From the NCBI RefSeq assembly GCF_001315985.1, contig NZ_BBBI01000006.1:90113-154112 (forward strand): a stretch of DNA of 64,000 nucleotides, given 5' to 3'. The notes below the pieces were generated by a model. That model was not told the DNA's origin and ran no database searches. It saw nothing but the letters and a program-made list of their open reading frames with translations. Positions within the stretch are counted from its first letter, which is position 1; the number at the start of each line of letters is the position of its first letter. Position numbers and translations under genes: made by a program. Shown one piece after another: positions 52,420 through 63,357 of the stretch. This stretch comes from Vulcanisaeta distributa JCM 11216. Its GTDB lineage: Archaea; Thermoproteota; Thermoprotei; Thermoproteales; Thermocladiaceae.

Positions 52420-53037
52420 CTATAATCGCAGTGGTTGCAGCGGAATAGTCTCTTCGGTTGAGCCATTGCCCGTTATTGTTAGTATGTCAATGCCATCACC
52501 AGAGACTGGGTCCCTAGATATGCTCTGGTTTATTGCCTTAATGGCTAATTCCCTGGCCTCCTTAACAGTCATACCAGGCCTGTAATTACTCTCGAGTATG
52601 GCAATGGCCAGCTTCGTGCCTGTACCCACTGCTGCGTAGTCATCCTCAATTAGGGATCCGAGTGCGTCCATTATGAAGAGGTGAGGTCCCTCGTCATCGA
52701 CACCGCCAACCAGCACCTCCACGAAGTATGGAAATACCCTGTTGGAGAATAGTACGTATGAGAGGAGCTTGGCCGCGGACCTAATGCTCGGCCTAGTCTT
52801 AGTGTCAAGGGCGTAGAGCGACATGTAGGCCTTCGCGATCTTGGTGAGGACCTGCATGTCGGCTAGTATTCCTATTGAGGCAATGCCAATGCTGTCATTA
52901 ACCCTAAACACCTTCTTACCAGACCTGCTAAACATCGTGAATCCATAGGCAACCCTCTTCTCTGCGGCCAGCACAACGCCATCGCTCGCCTTAATCCCAA
53001 CCGCAGTCCCAGTTATTAATTCCTCAATTGATGACAT
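52420..53037 (-). CDS. psmB: Proteasome beta subunit
   Basis: 205 residues from ATG 53037. The short propeptide SSIEELI is followed by TGTAVGIKASDGVVLAAEKRVAYG; the Thr after the Gly (G/TAVGI) is the likely new N-terminal nucleophile, with Lys in AAEKR. SIGIASIGILADMQVL and DYAAVGTGTKLAIAILE are normal beta-subunit blocks. It assembles into the central rings of the 20S proteasome. TGTAVGI differs from the common TTTVGI, so whether it is the catalytic or a structural beta subunit is open. A longer reading start at 53139 would overlap the divergent gene and is less likely. Confidence 0.85.
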   Translation of the reverse strand: MSSIEELITGTAVGIKASDGVVLAAEKRVAYGFTMFSRSGKKVFRVNDSIGIASIGILADMQVLTKIAKAYMSLYALDTKTRPSIRSAAKLLSYVLFSNRVFPYFVEVLVGGVDDEGPHLFIMDALGSLIEDDYAAVGTGTKLAIAILESNYRPGMTVKEARELAIKAINQSISRDPVSGDGIDILTITGNGSTEETIPLQPLRL

Positions 53038-53047
53038 CAAGCAATTA

Positions 53048-53416
53048 ATGGGCATTCCCTTTAAAAAGTTATACCCAGCAGCACTTAATGTGAGCACACT
53101 CATTAGGGATGAGGGTGACATCCACGTTGAGTGTGACATGGACTATGGCAAGTACGTAATTAATGGTGTTAATTACGTGCCATGCATAGTAAGGGTTAAT
53201 GAACTCAGCAAAGTAATGGATGTACTAATGAGTTACGTGAAGGGTGACCCAGTGCTTAATCAATTAATGATTAAAGCCGTTGGCGATGAATTAAGGATTG
53301 AAATGCCGATCACAATAATGGGTAGCGGCAAGTCCCTGGGCGAGGTAATCAATGAATTAATATACTTAATAATTGGTATTAGGCACTGCCTACACTCCAT
53401 TGAGGTAAAGCATTAA
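53048..53416 (+). CDS. Small conserved-looking protein of unknown function
   Basis: 122 residues: FKKLYPAALNVSTLIRDEGD, HVECDMDYGKYVINGVNYVP, then VDVLMSYVKGDPVLNQL-type helix and IEMPITIMGSGKSLGEVINELIYLIIG. The beginning resembles RPA/Lrs14-like small proteins only vaguely. Divergent from the proteasome gene with ten bases between the starts. Confidence 0.5.
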   Translation: MGIPFKKLYPAALNVSTLIRDEGDIHVECDMDYGKYVINGVNYVPCIVRVNELSKVMDVLMSYVKGDPVLNQLMIKAVGDELRIEMPITIMGSGKSLGEVINELIYLIIGIRHCLHSIEVKH

Positions 53417-53446
53417 AGAACCATCGCCTATCTTCATTAATTATTC

Positions 53447-55721
53447 ATGAAATGTGAATCAATAATTAAACCATTGATTGGAGTAGTGACGTACATAATC
53501 AGCATGATTGAGGTTATCTACGTTTGGTTACAATTATTTAATGGGAGCGGTTACTACTACGGCCTTGGGGAATTGATCTTGAAGTCCATGGGCATATTAA
53601 GCGTTGACGCTAATGACCTTGGTCAAAGCCTATTACTCGGTCCACTGGTGATGAGTGGTTACCTACCGATCTTCATAGCGCTCCTCATAGTAATCACAAA
53701 CTCATTAATCGCAATCTACACGTATAAATTAGGTAGGACTAGAGGTTTGGAAATGGGCTCCATCCTCCTCATAGTCCTCACATCAATAATTAATGCCTCA
53801 CTCATCAATTTAATGACCAATCCCTGGCTTCCGCAGGCATTATCAACGGCATTGGCCATAGCCATGTACTACCACATTGATAGGGATAACAAGCTCGTCA
53901 GCACCACCCTCTCGGCATTAATGGCATTCCTAAGCCCAGTCACCAACCTACTCAACGTACTGGTCCCAATAACCCACTGGTTCATTAAGAGGGGGCTTAA
54001 TGAGTCGAGCCAGTACGTGATAACCATAGGCTTGGCGGCCTTCACCTACTACTGGATAGCCGGAGCATACTCAATAATCCATGAAATAACAACGCAGGGA
54101 GTACTTAATCAAGTCATTTACCTACTATCAACAACATCCTTCATCCAACTGGCCACCCTGGGCACGGCCATACCGGCCTTAGTAGCACGGTGCTCGGAGG
54201 CGTTGGTTTTGTGGCTGTTGTTCCCGCAATCCTCATGATAACGCTTGTCGAGGTTCTCGGCAGGTTACGTGAGGGTAAATTGGCCGTATTAACGCTTGCC
54301 GTGGCGATAATAATAACGGCACTAACATCACCAATATCACCAATGTGGCCGCCATACCAGGGAATTGGGCAGGTAGGTATTAACTGGGAACCATTGATTA
54401 AGGATTATGTCGATATTTACAGCCTTACATCACTTGCACCAGGTGGTTATATTAATAACACCATACTTCCAACATATTCCCTAATAGCCATTAATCCGGG
54501 CAGGCAGGCCATAGGTTATATAACACCTGTGAATAAAGTAAACGGTATATACGCAATATGTGGTGATTACCAACTAGTGATTAATGGCTACGTAGGTCCA
54601 TTGGCAATAAATGATTACGAAATAATACCGAATCAATTAATTACTAATGCAATAAATTATACGGAGAATTACTACTCGTTAACAATACCCAGTGGGCTCG
54701 ACCAAGGCATCGTTTCGATAAATACCAGTGAGATAGTAATACCGCCGGGCACCTACACAATAACCACAATAATAGATTTATCACAAATACCCCCAGGTTA
54801 CGGCAACACCACTCACGAGTACTGTATTACCAATAAGCGCCGGTTCTACGATAACCTTTAACCTGAGACTTAATTTTACAGGGAGCGTTAGTAAAGTGAT
54901 TATCTATGGAGTATCATACACAGACCAACCAGCAATTCTATCAATGTCAATACTTAGGGACGGGCAAGTAATTACAGCTCAACCGCCGAGGCACCGTCAA
55001 TTACACAGGGCATGAAACCATACCCAATAGCCTTTAACTTAAATGCAGATACTACACCGGGAATTTACGAAATAGACGTATCAACAGACCAGCCGCTTAT
55101 CCTATACGTTACAAGAGGCTCGGGCATGGAAATAATCAGCGGCAACACCACATTTAACTATCCAAGTAATGTACCCGCATACGCAATAATGTACATGACG
55201 AATAAAACAGCATCCACATGGCTGACTATATCAATGAGCATAGCAAATCAATCAGTAGGCATGAACGTAACCAGTGGCGGGACGTATGCATTGAATGGTA
55301 CAATCACCATAACCAATTGGATTAATTCTTCAATAAGCCTATTAATAACAACGAACGTACCCGTATTGCCTACGAACATAACCATAGGCCCCCCCGTATT
55401 AATAAAGTCCCTAGAGCCAACGTACTGCCCAGTGCCAATAATAATAAAGGCACTTGAGAGACCGGACAAGTCATTGTTAATAAGCCTGGCGGCACTGCCT
55501 ATAGCCGCTGGATTACCACTAATGCCGGGATTAAGGATTAGGCAAAGGATGAGGAGGGCATTGCTAATCCTCGGCCTAGCCTAATGCTATTATTCTACGT
55601 AGTCTGGGCCCTGGGCTTCACAAACACGGCGCCGCAATTCTATAGTCCAGCAATACTTAGATTCTTCGGCGTATTGTTTATCATTGGCTTAATCATTACA
55701 ATAATCTCATCATTAACCTGA
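53447..55721 (+). CDS. Large multi-pass membrane protein with extracellular beta domain; frame breaks
   Basis: About 755 residues. N-terminal half: some ten helices (GVVTYIISMIEVIYVWLQLF, LPIFIALLIVITNSLIAIYTY, VLTSIINASLINLMTNPWLPQAL, NVLVPITHWFIKRG), arranged like GT-C membrane glycosyltransferases or DUF2079 relatives. A beta-rich extracellular part follows (IVIPPGTYTITTIIDLSQ, TPGIYEIDVSTDQPLILYV). Three last helices end LLFYVVWALGFTNTAPQFYS. Breaks near 54200, 54840, 55000 and 55585. No long G run is at them, except an in-frame C7 at 55389-55395. The last helix resembles the first helix of the gene at 59764. Confidence 0.6.
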
Positions 55722-55793
55722 AACAAAACTAAACAATCACACCTTCCCCCCCTCCCGTAACACACACGAAAGTTCATATTCCCACATCATAGC

Positions 55794-57097
55794 TTATTCC
55801 GACATAGCATACGGCCTAACCACATCAATTATCCTCTTAATGACGGAATCCTCACAACTAGACTCTTCGACTAAGTCCATGCTCTTATTATACGTGAAGA
55901 CGCACTTGCCTGTATATACCCTGATTTTATGGCTGAAGTGCTTCATTAATTCATGGTGGCTTAGGGATTTAATGTCTATTTTATGGAAGGGCGTTAACCC
56001 AAAACTCTCTGTTATTGCTATGCTTGACCCAACCTCATGGCTATCATTATTATTAATAACCATCCTAATTATTGATGGTACCTCTGTTAGGCTTATTAAC
56101 GGTTTTGTCTGTTTTGGCGCCTTGAACCAATTTGGCCACCTTATCCATAGCGGGACTCTTAATAGGCCGTCCTTCACGAAGTACCCGTGACCGAGGCTCC
56201 ATCACCGAGTAATTCCCCCCCGTGGTCTGACGTTACGATGAAAAGCGTGTTGTCAAGGTAACGGCTTAGGGCACGCACAATCTCAACAGCCCTGTCAACG
56301 GCATACCTAGCGTGGATGCCGTACCTAAACCTCAACTCACGTAAATAACCATCACTAACACCACGACCAAGAATCCAATCAGCAATGGCACTATTATAAA
56401 GCTTATCATTGAGGTCATTGGGGAAGTAAGGACTATGAGCTTCCATCATATTAACAACCATGAAAAAGGGCTCACTAAGTTTAAGTCCATTCAAAATCTT
56501 TACCATAGTCCTAGAGCCCTTCTCCATTGTCAAATCAAGCAGTTTAAGCCCATTCAAAAAAACATCAATATAGTACCTAAGTGAGTGACCAATCTTAACC
56601 AAGGCGTCCCTCACATTATCACGATTAAGGAGACCCAAAAAAGTCCTAATACTATCTCTACCATACTCATGAACCAATACATTGTAAAGCCTAAAGTGAA
56701 ATAGAGAATAGAGCCTACCAGGTATTAGCATATTATTCATAGCCTTAAACCCAAAGTCCTGCGATACAAACGGATTCGCACTAATTACATACGTCTCATA
56801 ACCATAATCCCTAAGCTCACCCAACACACCATAGCCTAACCTCTGCATACCCTCCCTCGATATATTAACTAACTCCTCAAGACCTACGTTATACGCCTCA
56901 TGTATTTGGTGTTGGCTTGGGTATTGGCCTGTGATCATGCTTACGTGGCTTGGTAGTGTCCATGGTGCTGGGGGGGCAATGGCATTCTCATACCTCACGA
57001 AGCCAAGATCCCCAAGCCTCTCCAGGCCCTGGCTGTAATCCTCCCTAAGCGTGTCAATGATTAGTATTACTACGTTCGGCCTCCTCATCATGGTCAC
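55794..57097 (-). CDS. Sulfatase/phosphoesterase of the alkaline phosphatase superfamily; one frame break
   Basis: About 430 residues. VVILIIDTLREDY gives the first metal Asp and the nucleophile position (Thr). Then APPAPWTLPSHVSMITGQYPS, MEAHSPYF and TSDHGGELLGDGASVTG with the metal-binding DH. The C-terminal 127 residues (DGLLRVPLWIRWP) follow after a break at about 56175. Two tract effects: SDHGGE for the usual SDHGE (56215-56221) and APPAPWT for APAPWT (56970-56976). The start overlaps the stop of the upstream gene. In a glycan region it may remove or transfer sulfate or phosphate groups (inference). Confidence 0.78.
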
Positions 57098-57999
57098 ATG
57101 TAACCATAACGCCTAAGCAACTCCATAATACCCTCCTTATCCTGAGCCCTACCTTGACGCTCCGGCGTAGCCTCAAGATCCTGCTCCCAAGCCGGCCTAT
57201 CGCCAGTGGCTTAGTCTCATACTTATCATCAATACTCCTAAAACCCCTGTAGTACAGTGGGTTTATCGGCAACCCATTGCCTAGTGTGTAATCCCAAACA
57301 TCCCTCTCCGTAAAAGGCAATATCGGATGAACCTAATGTGCAGCGGATTCTCACGCCTACTGAAGAAAACCTCACCAGCCCTCGCCGGATTCTCATCCCA
57401 CCTAATACCAATGAAGACGCCGTCATACCGCCCATCCCCCCCAATGAACTCGAGAAGAGGCACGGTCTTGAGGAGGTGGTTCGCCGCAATGTTACTCAGG
57501 CTGAAGGTGAACTCCGGCTTGGAGTAACCAATCCTAAGCAACTCCTCCCTATCCCTAGGGTCAAGCTCATCAACCCTAACCACATCACCGTACTTGAAGC
57601 CCCCTAAGCCTCTCATTACCCTTAATAAAGAGCCTAAGACCCCACTCCCCAGCCACCTTGTTAATGAACTCCAGGGTCTCCTCAAAATGCATGTAGTGGT
57701 CAATGAAGACCACGTCGAAGGACTTACCCAACCTATTGGCCACATTCCTAACAATGTGCAGGACCACGGTGCTATCCTTACCACCACTCCAAACAACAAG
57801 GGGCCTACTGAAGGTCTCGAGGGCAGCCTCAACCACAACCTCAGCGATCCTGGCCTTGAACCTGAGGGGGCATGAGGTCAATACGCCTAGGTTGAGAAGC
57901 CCTAGTAAGGAGCATGTTAACGTAATCACCAGGGCTAACACCAATGGCCTCACTCAACTCCAAAAGCCTACGAGCAACATCACCAGACAAACCGATCAT
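57094..57999 (-). CDS. PAPS-reductase/CysD-like PP-loop protein; several frame breaks
   Basis: About 300 residues. N-terminus MIGLSGDVARRLLELSEAIG, then FSRPLVVWSGGKDSTVVLHIV (PP-loop SGGKDS), VFIDHYMHFEETLEFINKVAGEWGL, and VHPILPFTERDVWDYTLGNGLPINPLYYRG as in CysD-type sulfate adenylyltransferase subunits and PAPS reductases. Breaks: G5 at 57866-57870 (four gives LMPLRFKARIAE), C5 at 57600-57604 (four gives RLRGFKYGDV), near 57310 and near 57200. It may make or use activated sulfate. Together with the overlapping sulfatase it suggests a sulfated surface compound (inference). Confidence 0.75.
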
Positions 58000-58023
58000 G
58001 CAAAAAGACACGATAAAGACAGC

Positions 58024-58033
58024 ATTAATAAAT
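58024..58033 (-). promoter_or_regulatory. TATA box for the PAPS-reductase-like gene
   Basis: ATTTATTAAT on the minus strand, 25-34 bases above ATG 57999. Confidence 0.45.
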
Positions 58034-58246
58034 ACTACTCACCAATCACCCATAGCAATCCTCCCCCCCTCCAACCTAATCAACCTACTTTAAGAAACCA
58101 TTGACCAAACACCATGAAGACCAACACCACGCACTGGCCATCCCGAAAACCCTGCTTCACAAATCCATGCGCATTAACTAATCACTTCAATAAAAGCTAT
58201 TCAATACCCATTGATGTAAATAGACCTTAAACAAACTTAAGGAGAC

Positions 58247-58514
58247 CGCGGAGGACTATTGAGAAGCTAAAGGCTATTACTGATACCATTAAGGCACTAA
58301 ATAACTACACAAGATACATCCTCCAGAAACTCAATAAAAAGTTCGATAAGATGAACAAGAGGATCAAAGAACTTACAAAGTCCACTCCAGGTTATGGTCT
58401 CATCCTTTACCTAATGAGCACATGGCTACCTTAAGTTCATTAAAGGATTAGCGGATTAAGTAGCTTGATAATACACTCAAGGCATTAAGGGAATTAGGCG
58501 TGAAAAGTAACTAA
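58247..58514 (+). pseudogene. Remnant of a helical protein gene
   Basis: Inside a 588-base gap without an intact gene, one frame gives RRTIEKLKAITDTIKALNN, YTRYILQKLNKKFDKMNKRI and KELTKST up to a stop at 58432. A further frame gives LDNTLKALRELGVKSN up to 58514. No start codon is left in frame. The Lys-rich coiled-coil character with coding-like periodicity suggests a decayed gene. Family unknown. Confidence 0.4.
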
Positions 58515-58587
58515 CCTACGGCCCAGCAATGATTCTATTTAAGCTAAAGCCAATGCTTATTAACTCAACGTGACTTAATGAACAAAA

Positions 58588-59660
58588 ATGAGGATTTGCA
58601 TACTCGAGGAATTCACAAGGCTTGGCGGTGGTCAGGTATACGCCCTACAAATGGCCAGGGCATTAACGGAGCTCGGGCACTCAGTGGAGTTCGTGGTCGT
58701 TGGCGACATTAAGGTTGATCCCAGGTACCCAATGAGGCACGTAGACGTGGGTTTCAAGGCATCCTACGACCCAATCTCATTACTCATTAACTACATGAAC
58801 CATAGGAGGCTCAGGGGGGGTTACTAAGCAAGTACATAAGCGACTGCGACCTAGTCATAAACAACCACCCGAACTACATACCTATAACAAGGGGCCAATA
58901 GTGCTCCACGGACTCTCCTTCGTGGACTTCATAATAGATGAACACGGAAACATAAAGAACCAACTACTCTTCTGGGTCCTCTCCAGGATATACAGGATGT
59001 ACGATGCTCATTCATGATATACAACTCAAGATACACAATGAACCTAGCCAAGAAACTACTACCAAAAATGGGCATAGAGCCAAGCCTAGAATACATACTA
59101 AGCCCACACTACACAATAAGCACAGACAAGATACCACAGAAGGAGGACTACGCACTAACCCTAGGAAGACTCGAGTGGAGCAAGGGCTACAGGGAACTAA
59201 TGAAAATAGCGCCAAGGATAGGCAGGAGAATAATCGTAGCCGGCAGGGCAGACGCGAGGGAATCAAGAGAAGTAATCAAGCGTTAAGGAGTGTAAGTAAC
59301 ATAGACGTGATGCCAGACATAGACGAAAAGACAAAGGAGGAACTATACAGGCACGCATCAATATACCTACACCTAAAGCCAAACGAACACTTCGGAATAG
59401 CCGTACTAGACGCCATAGCCACAGCAACAATACCAATAGTACCAAGGACAGGAGGACCCTGGACAGACATAGTCGAGGAGGGTAAGTACGGACTTGGATA
59501 CACAAACACAGAGGAAATACCACAACTAATAAACAAAGCCGAAGAAATAATCGACAGAGAAAAGACATTCAAGAGTAGGGAAAGATACAGCCCAGAAAAC
59601 TTCAGGAGAAAACTCATGAAGGCACTGTCAATGGCAATGCACAGTAGGATTGCGGAATGA
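58588..59660 (+). CDS. Family 1 (GT-B) glycosyltransferase; several frame breaks
   Basis: About 355 residues. Start MRICILEEFTRLGGGQVYALQMARALTELGHSVEFVVVG is the GT4-type N-domain. Then PITRGPIVLHGLSFVD, MIYNSRYTMNLAKKL, TLGRLEWSKGYRELM, and the donor-site block YLHLKPNEHFGIAVLDAIAT with the EX7E-like motif. Breaks: G7 at 58814-58820, near 58893 (five G expected, four seen), near 59006 and near 59285 (lost T). It transfers a sugar from a nucleotide donor to a lipid or glycan. The same-strand DUF2079 gene follows. Confidence 0.75.
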
Positions 59661-59763
59661 GCTTGGGGGGGCATAAACGTTTATGAATAATACTTAAATA
59701 ATGTTATCAATATTGAAGAGATACCACATAGCATGCAAGTAATTAATGGGTACGTCATCATTA

Positions 59764-62386
59764 ATGAGATTGAAAAAAGAAGTTCCTAATTAGACTAACC
59801 TCCTTACCACTACTAATTCAATTCTACATAATATTCACACTCGGCTACCTAAACATAACACCGCAATTATATAACTACGAAGCAATACATGCATCGGCAA
59901 TAGTATTCACGGCAGGACTATTCCTACTCTTGACACCAACAATAGCAAACCAGATAAGACAAGCAATAAACGACAAGTACTACGCAACAACACTACTAAT
60001 ATTCCTGGCAATAACCTACGAACTAGCCTACCTAGCCACAGTACCACCATACTACGGACTAAGCCTAGGGGGGGCAAGCCTAGACACGGCAACCTACCTA
60101 CAATCCTTCGCATCACTAACGTATTATAGGCAATTCCTGGTAAGCTTCGTGGGTCCATTTCTCGGGGGGGTCCACGCATCACCAATACTACTCCTAATAT
60201 ACCCAATCTACGAGGTATACCCATCAATATTCACACTAATGACGATACAGGTAGTAATACTAATGCTACCAATGCCACTAATGTACAAACTGGGCATGAA
60301 AATACTCAACAACCCAAAGTATGCGTTAGCAACGGCACTACTCTACATACTATACCCATGGATAACAACCGCCTACGCACCATTCGAAGTAGTCACCCTG
60401 GCAGGCTCGCTCATGGCAATGGCATTAATAACCATGTATCTAAACAACAAAAGAACCTACTGGGCATCACTAACCCTGGCCATGGCATCTGTGGAATATG
60501 TACCGTTATTCGGCATTGGACTCAGCATATACCAAGCGTTAACTAGGGAATCTAGGAAAATAGCCCCCCCATTAACGTTCACATACTCAATAGCGTGGTT
60601 AATACTTGACTACTACCTGGTAATGTACTTCAGCGGTTGGACCCACAACATATTCTCAAACCTATACGGAGCAGCACTAAGCTCACTACTAACGAGCATA
60701 GCAAATAAACTATTGAACTTTAATGCCATAAAGACGCTGGCCATAGATCCGCAGACACATGATAACATAAATATGGTGAGCATATTAAATGGCATAATTC
60801 AGCAGGCAGCATCTCAATACAACATAAAGGCTCAATACATAATAGATGTATTCGGGCCATTGGCGTTCATAAACTTTCTCGAACCACAGACAATACTATT
60901 GATGCCCTGGTTAGCGGCGTTACTAACGAATTTCACGCCGTACTACGTACCAAGTGTATACTACACCATACTAATTAGTGCTGTCGCACTACCATCAGCA
61001 ATATGGGTATTAAGGAGATTCAATGTCGAGACAAGAAAAAAGGCACTAACGGCATTACTAATAATAAACGCAATAACCGGACCACTCATGGGACCACTAA
61101 CACCACTCTCCGGACTATACTACGGAAACACAATACCAAACTGGAACACACCAGTAGCCAACCAATACGACCTAGCCATAATACAACTAGCCAACTACAT
61201 ACCATGGAACGCGTCAGTAGCCGTACCAGCCACGGCAGTCCCCCCCTGGTACTCAATAACAAGGTACGGATGGGGGGGAAACCACGGAGTACCATTCCTC
61301 GGACCAAACAGTAATACTCAATACGTGGTATACTCACCTCTTGTACCAACGGGCTACCCATACAGCGCTGGAGGTAGTGAATACGGCCCATACGCCTTTG
61401 ATGATGGTGCATGGATACTGAAGGCCGACTATACGGGGCCAATAAAGGTGATTAATGGATTTTATTATGAGAACACGTATGTAATAAACCCAGTACTACC
61501 AGGTACGTGGCAATACCCAATAGCCCAAATACCACCAACAAACATAACAATACAAATAACCACCGAAACAAAACCACAACAAGCAATCACACTACTAAAC
61601 ACAACACTACTCAAAACACAACTACAACAACCCCCCCAGGGAATAGCATGCAGCAACGTACTCGGCCCTGGACCTGGTGAAATAATAATACCTGGAGATA
61701 CCTACATAACACAACCAATAACCATAAACGAAACCACAAAAATAAACACAATAACCGTGTTCGCATCATACGCAACTAACCTGGCCACAGCAGAATTAGC
61801 AATAACAACGTCACCAACACCCAACCAAGAAAACACAATATACACATACACCTTCACAACACCATGGTGGTGCACACCACACTCCTGGGCAACACCAATA
61901 ACCACAAACCCAGGCATAACCCTAAAACCAGGAACATACTACATAACACTAACATTCCCAACACAGGGACAAACAATATGCGAACAAATACCAAACACAC
62001 CAAAGGCCCTACTCATAAACGCAACAACAGGACAAGCAATACAACAACTACCATGCACCCTAGGAACAATAATAACAACAAATGTACAAAGCAACTCCCA
62101 ATTAACACCAATAAATGTAACAATAGATGTATTAAGTAATGAAATTGAAACAAACGGAAATCAAGAAATAACAATGAATATAGGAGTAAAGAATATAACA
62201 ACACTGTCATTAACAATGAACATACCAAAGATAGAGCCTGACGTTCAATTAGTCATAAAAATAAAAGTAATAACACAATATGCCGGAGAATTGCTGATCC
62301 CATGGTACTTAATACCAACCTTAGGATTAATACCAACATTCCTACTATTGATATTATCATTACTAACAGTTCTTATTAAGCATTAA
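59764..62386 (+). CDS. DUF2079 multi-pass membrane protein; frame break at the start
   Basis: About 870 residues. ATG 59764 reads MRLKKKFLIRLTSLPLLIQF if the run of six A at 59772-59777 is counted as five; the later frame runs unbroken to 62386. Family signs: GASLDTATYLQS, then GPFLGGVHASPILLLIYPIYEVYPS and LMYKLGMKILNNPKYALATALLYILYP, which match DUF2079 (GT-C-like fold, HxSP motif). The C-terminal third is a beta-rich extracellular domain (TPWWCTPHSW, IITTNVQSNSQLTP) with a last helix. The reading strand is very poor in G and rich in A and C. Four of its seven-base runs are in frame. It probably acts in lipid-linked sugar transfer (inference). Confidence 0.75.
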
Positions 62387-62405
62387 ATACCCAGGGATTA
62401 ATAAT

Positions 62406-62415
62406 CCTTTAAAAC
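62406..62415 (+). promoter_or_regulatory. TATA-like box for the 62442 glycosyltransferase
   Basis: CCTTTAAAAC, 27-36 bases above ATG 62442. Confidence 0.4.
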
Positions 62416-62441
62416 TCGGCAATCATTAAGCATTAGTCTTA

Positions 62442-63323
62442 ATGAGCATTGCCTTATCTATGATTACGAAGAATTCGGCAAACCGCATCGGTCCAAACAT
62501 ATTTAGGAGGGTATTGCTTAGTAGCTTGCAGGTTCCTTACGCCATAATAATACTTGTTGATGATGGTAACGACAATACCAGGCTCATCGTTAAGAATTTC
62601 GCCAATGAGTATAATAAAGAAGTCATAATATTACGTAGTCCCCCCCATGAGAAACCTACAAGGGCAATAGCACGTCAAACAGCAATAAATGCATTCCTTG
62701 AGAATACAATTAATGAATGGTTATTTTTCCTAGATGATGACGCAGTACTAAGACCTGGTTGGTGGGAGGTTTCTAAGGAATTAATTAAGGATCCAACGGT
62801 GGGTGAGGTCTGGGGGGGTATTAATTGGGACCTTGATAGGAGGAGAAAGGAGTACGTGGAGCTATTGGGTGATTCGTATAGGGAATACCTAATAAGGGCA
62901 TTCCAAATAAGGGGGGGTGGGACCCACGACACATTGTATAGAAGAGAGGCTATAAAAGATGTGACAATACCATACTGGCTTCACGTTTATGAAGATGCGT
63001 GGTTACACCATTACGTAAATTGTAATGGATGGAAGAGTGCAATAAATGAAATAGGTATAATACACCTAAACTCACCAATAGGGTCTGGCATCTTAAGTGA
63101 TGCGCAAAAGCTCATTATAAAATACAAATTATTATTCAAATATGGAATTAATACAAATGAAATAATAAAAACAAACATAAACAATCCAAACAGGGTAATG
63201 CTTAGCTTCTCAATAAAATGGTACGGTCTAATTTATGGCACGTTAAGATACCTTATATATCTATTAACTACAAAAATAGGCACTCATAACACTCCATTAT
63301 GCGACAAGATTTTAGGAAACTAA
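62442..63323 (+). CDS. Family 2 glycosyltransferase
   Basis: Intact, 293 residues. GT-A start SIALSMITKNSANRIG, IILVDDGNDN (nucleotide-binding Asp pair), then EWLFFLDDDAVLRPGWWE with the DxD motif, and HVYEDAWLHHYV. A C-terminal hydrophobic stretch GLIYGTLRYLIYLLT may touch the membrane. Three runs of seven (62640-62646, 62802-62808, 62911-62917) are in frame. It may elongate the surface glycan made by neighbours. Confidence 0.8.
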   Translation: MSIALSMITKNSANRIGPNIFRRVLLSSLQVPYAIIILVDDGNDNTRLIVKNFANEYNKEVIILRSPPHEKPTRAIARQTAINAFLENTINEWLFFLDDDAVLRPGWWEVSKELIKDPTVGEVWGGINWDLDRRRKEYVELLGDSYREYLIRAFQIRGGGTHDTLYRREAIKDVTIPYWLHVYEDAWLHHYVNCNGWKSAINEIGIIHLNSPIGSGILSDAQKLIIKYKLLFKYGINTNEIIKTNINNPNRVMLSFSIKWYGLIYGTLRYLIYLLTTKIGTHNTPLCDKILGN

Positions 63324-63357
63324 AAGTAAAATGAACCCCCTATTGCGCAATTTAAGC

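Noticed and set aside
53038..53139. Longer N-terminus for the proteasome beta subunit
   Set aside because: It would overlap the divergent gene at 53048. ATG 53037 gives a normal short propeptide before the catalytic-type Thr.
57238..57838. Overlapping open frames in three phases in the PAPS-reductase-like gene taken as separate genes
   Set aside because: Joining them at the two five-base runs gives one continuous CysD-like protein; the overlapping alternatives have unnatural composition.
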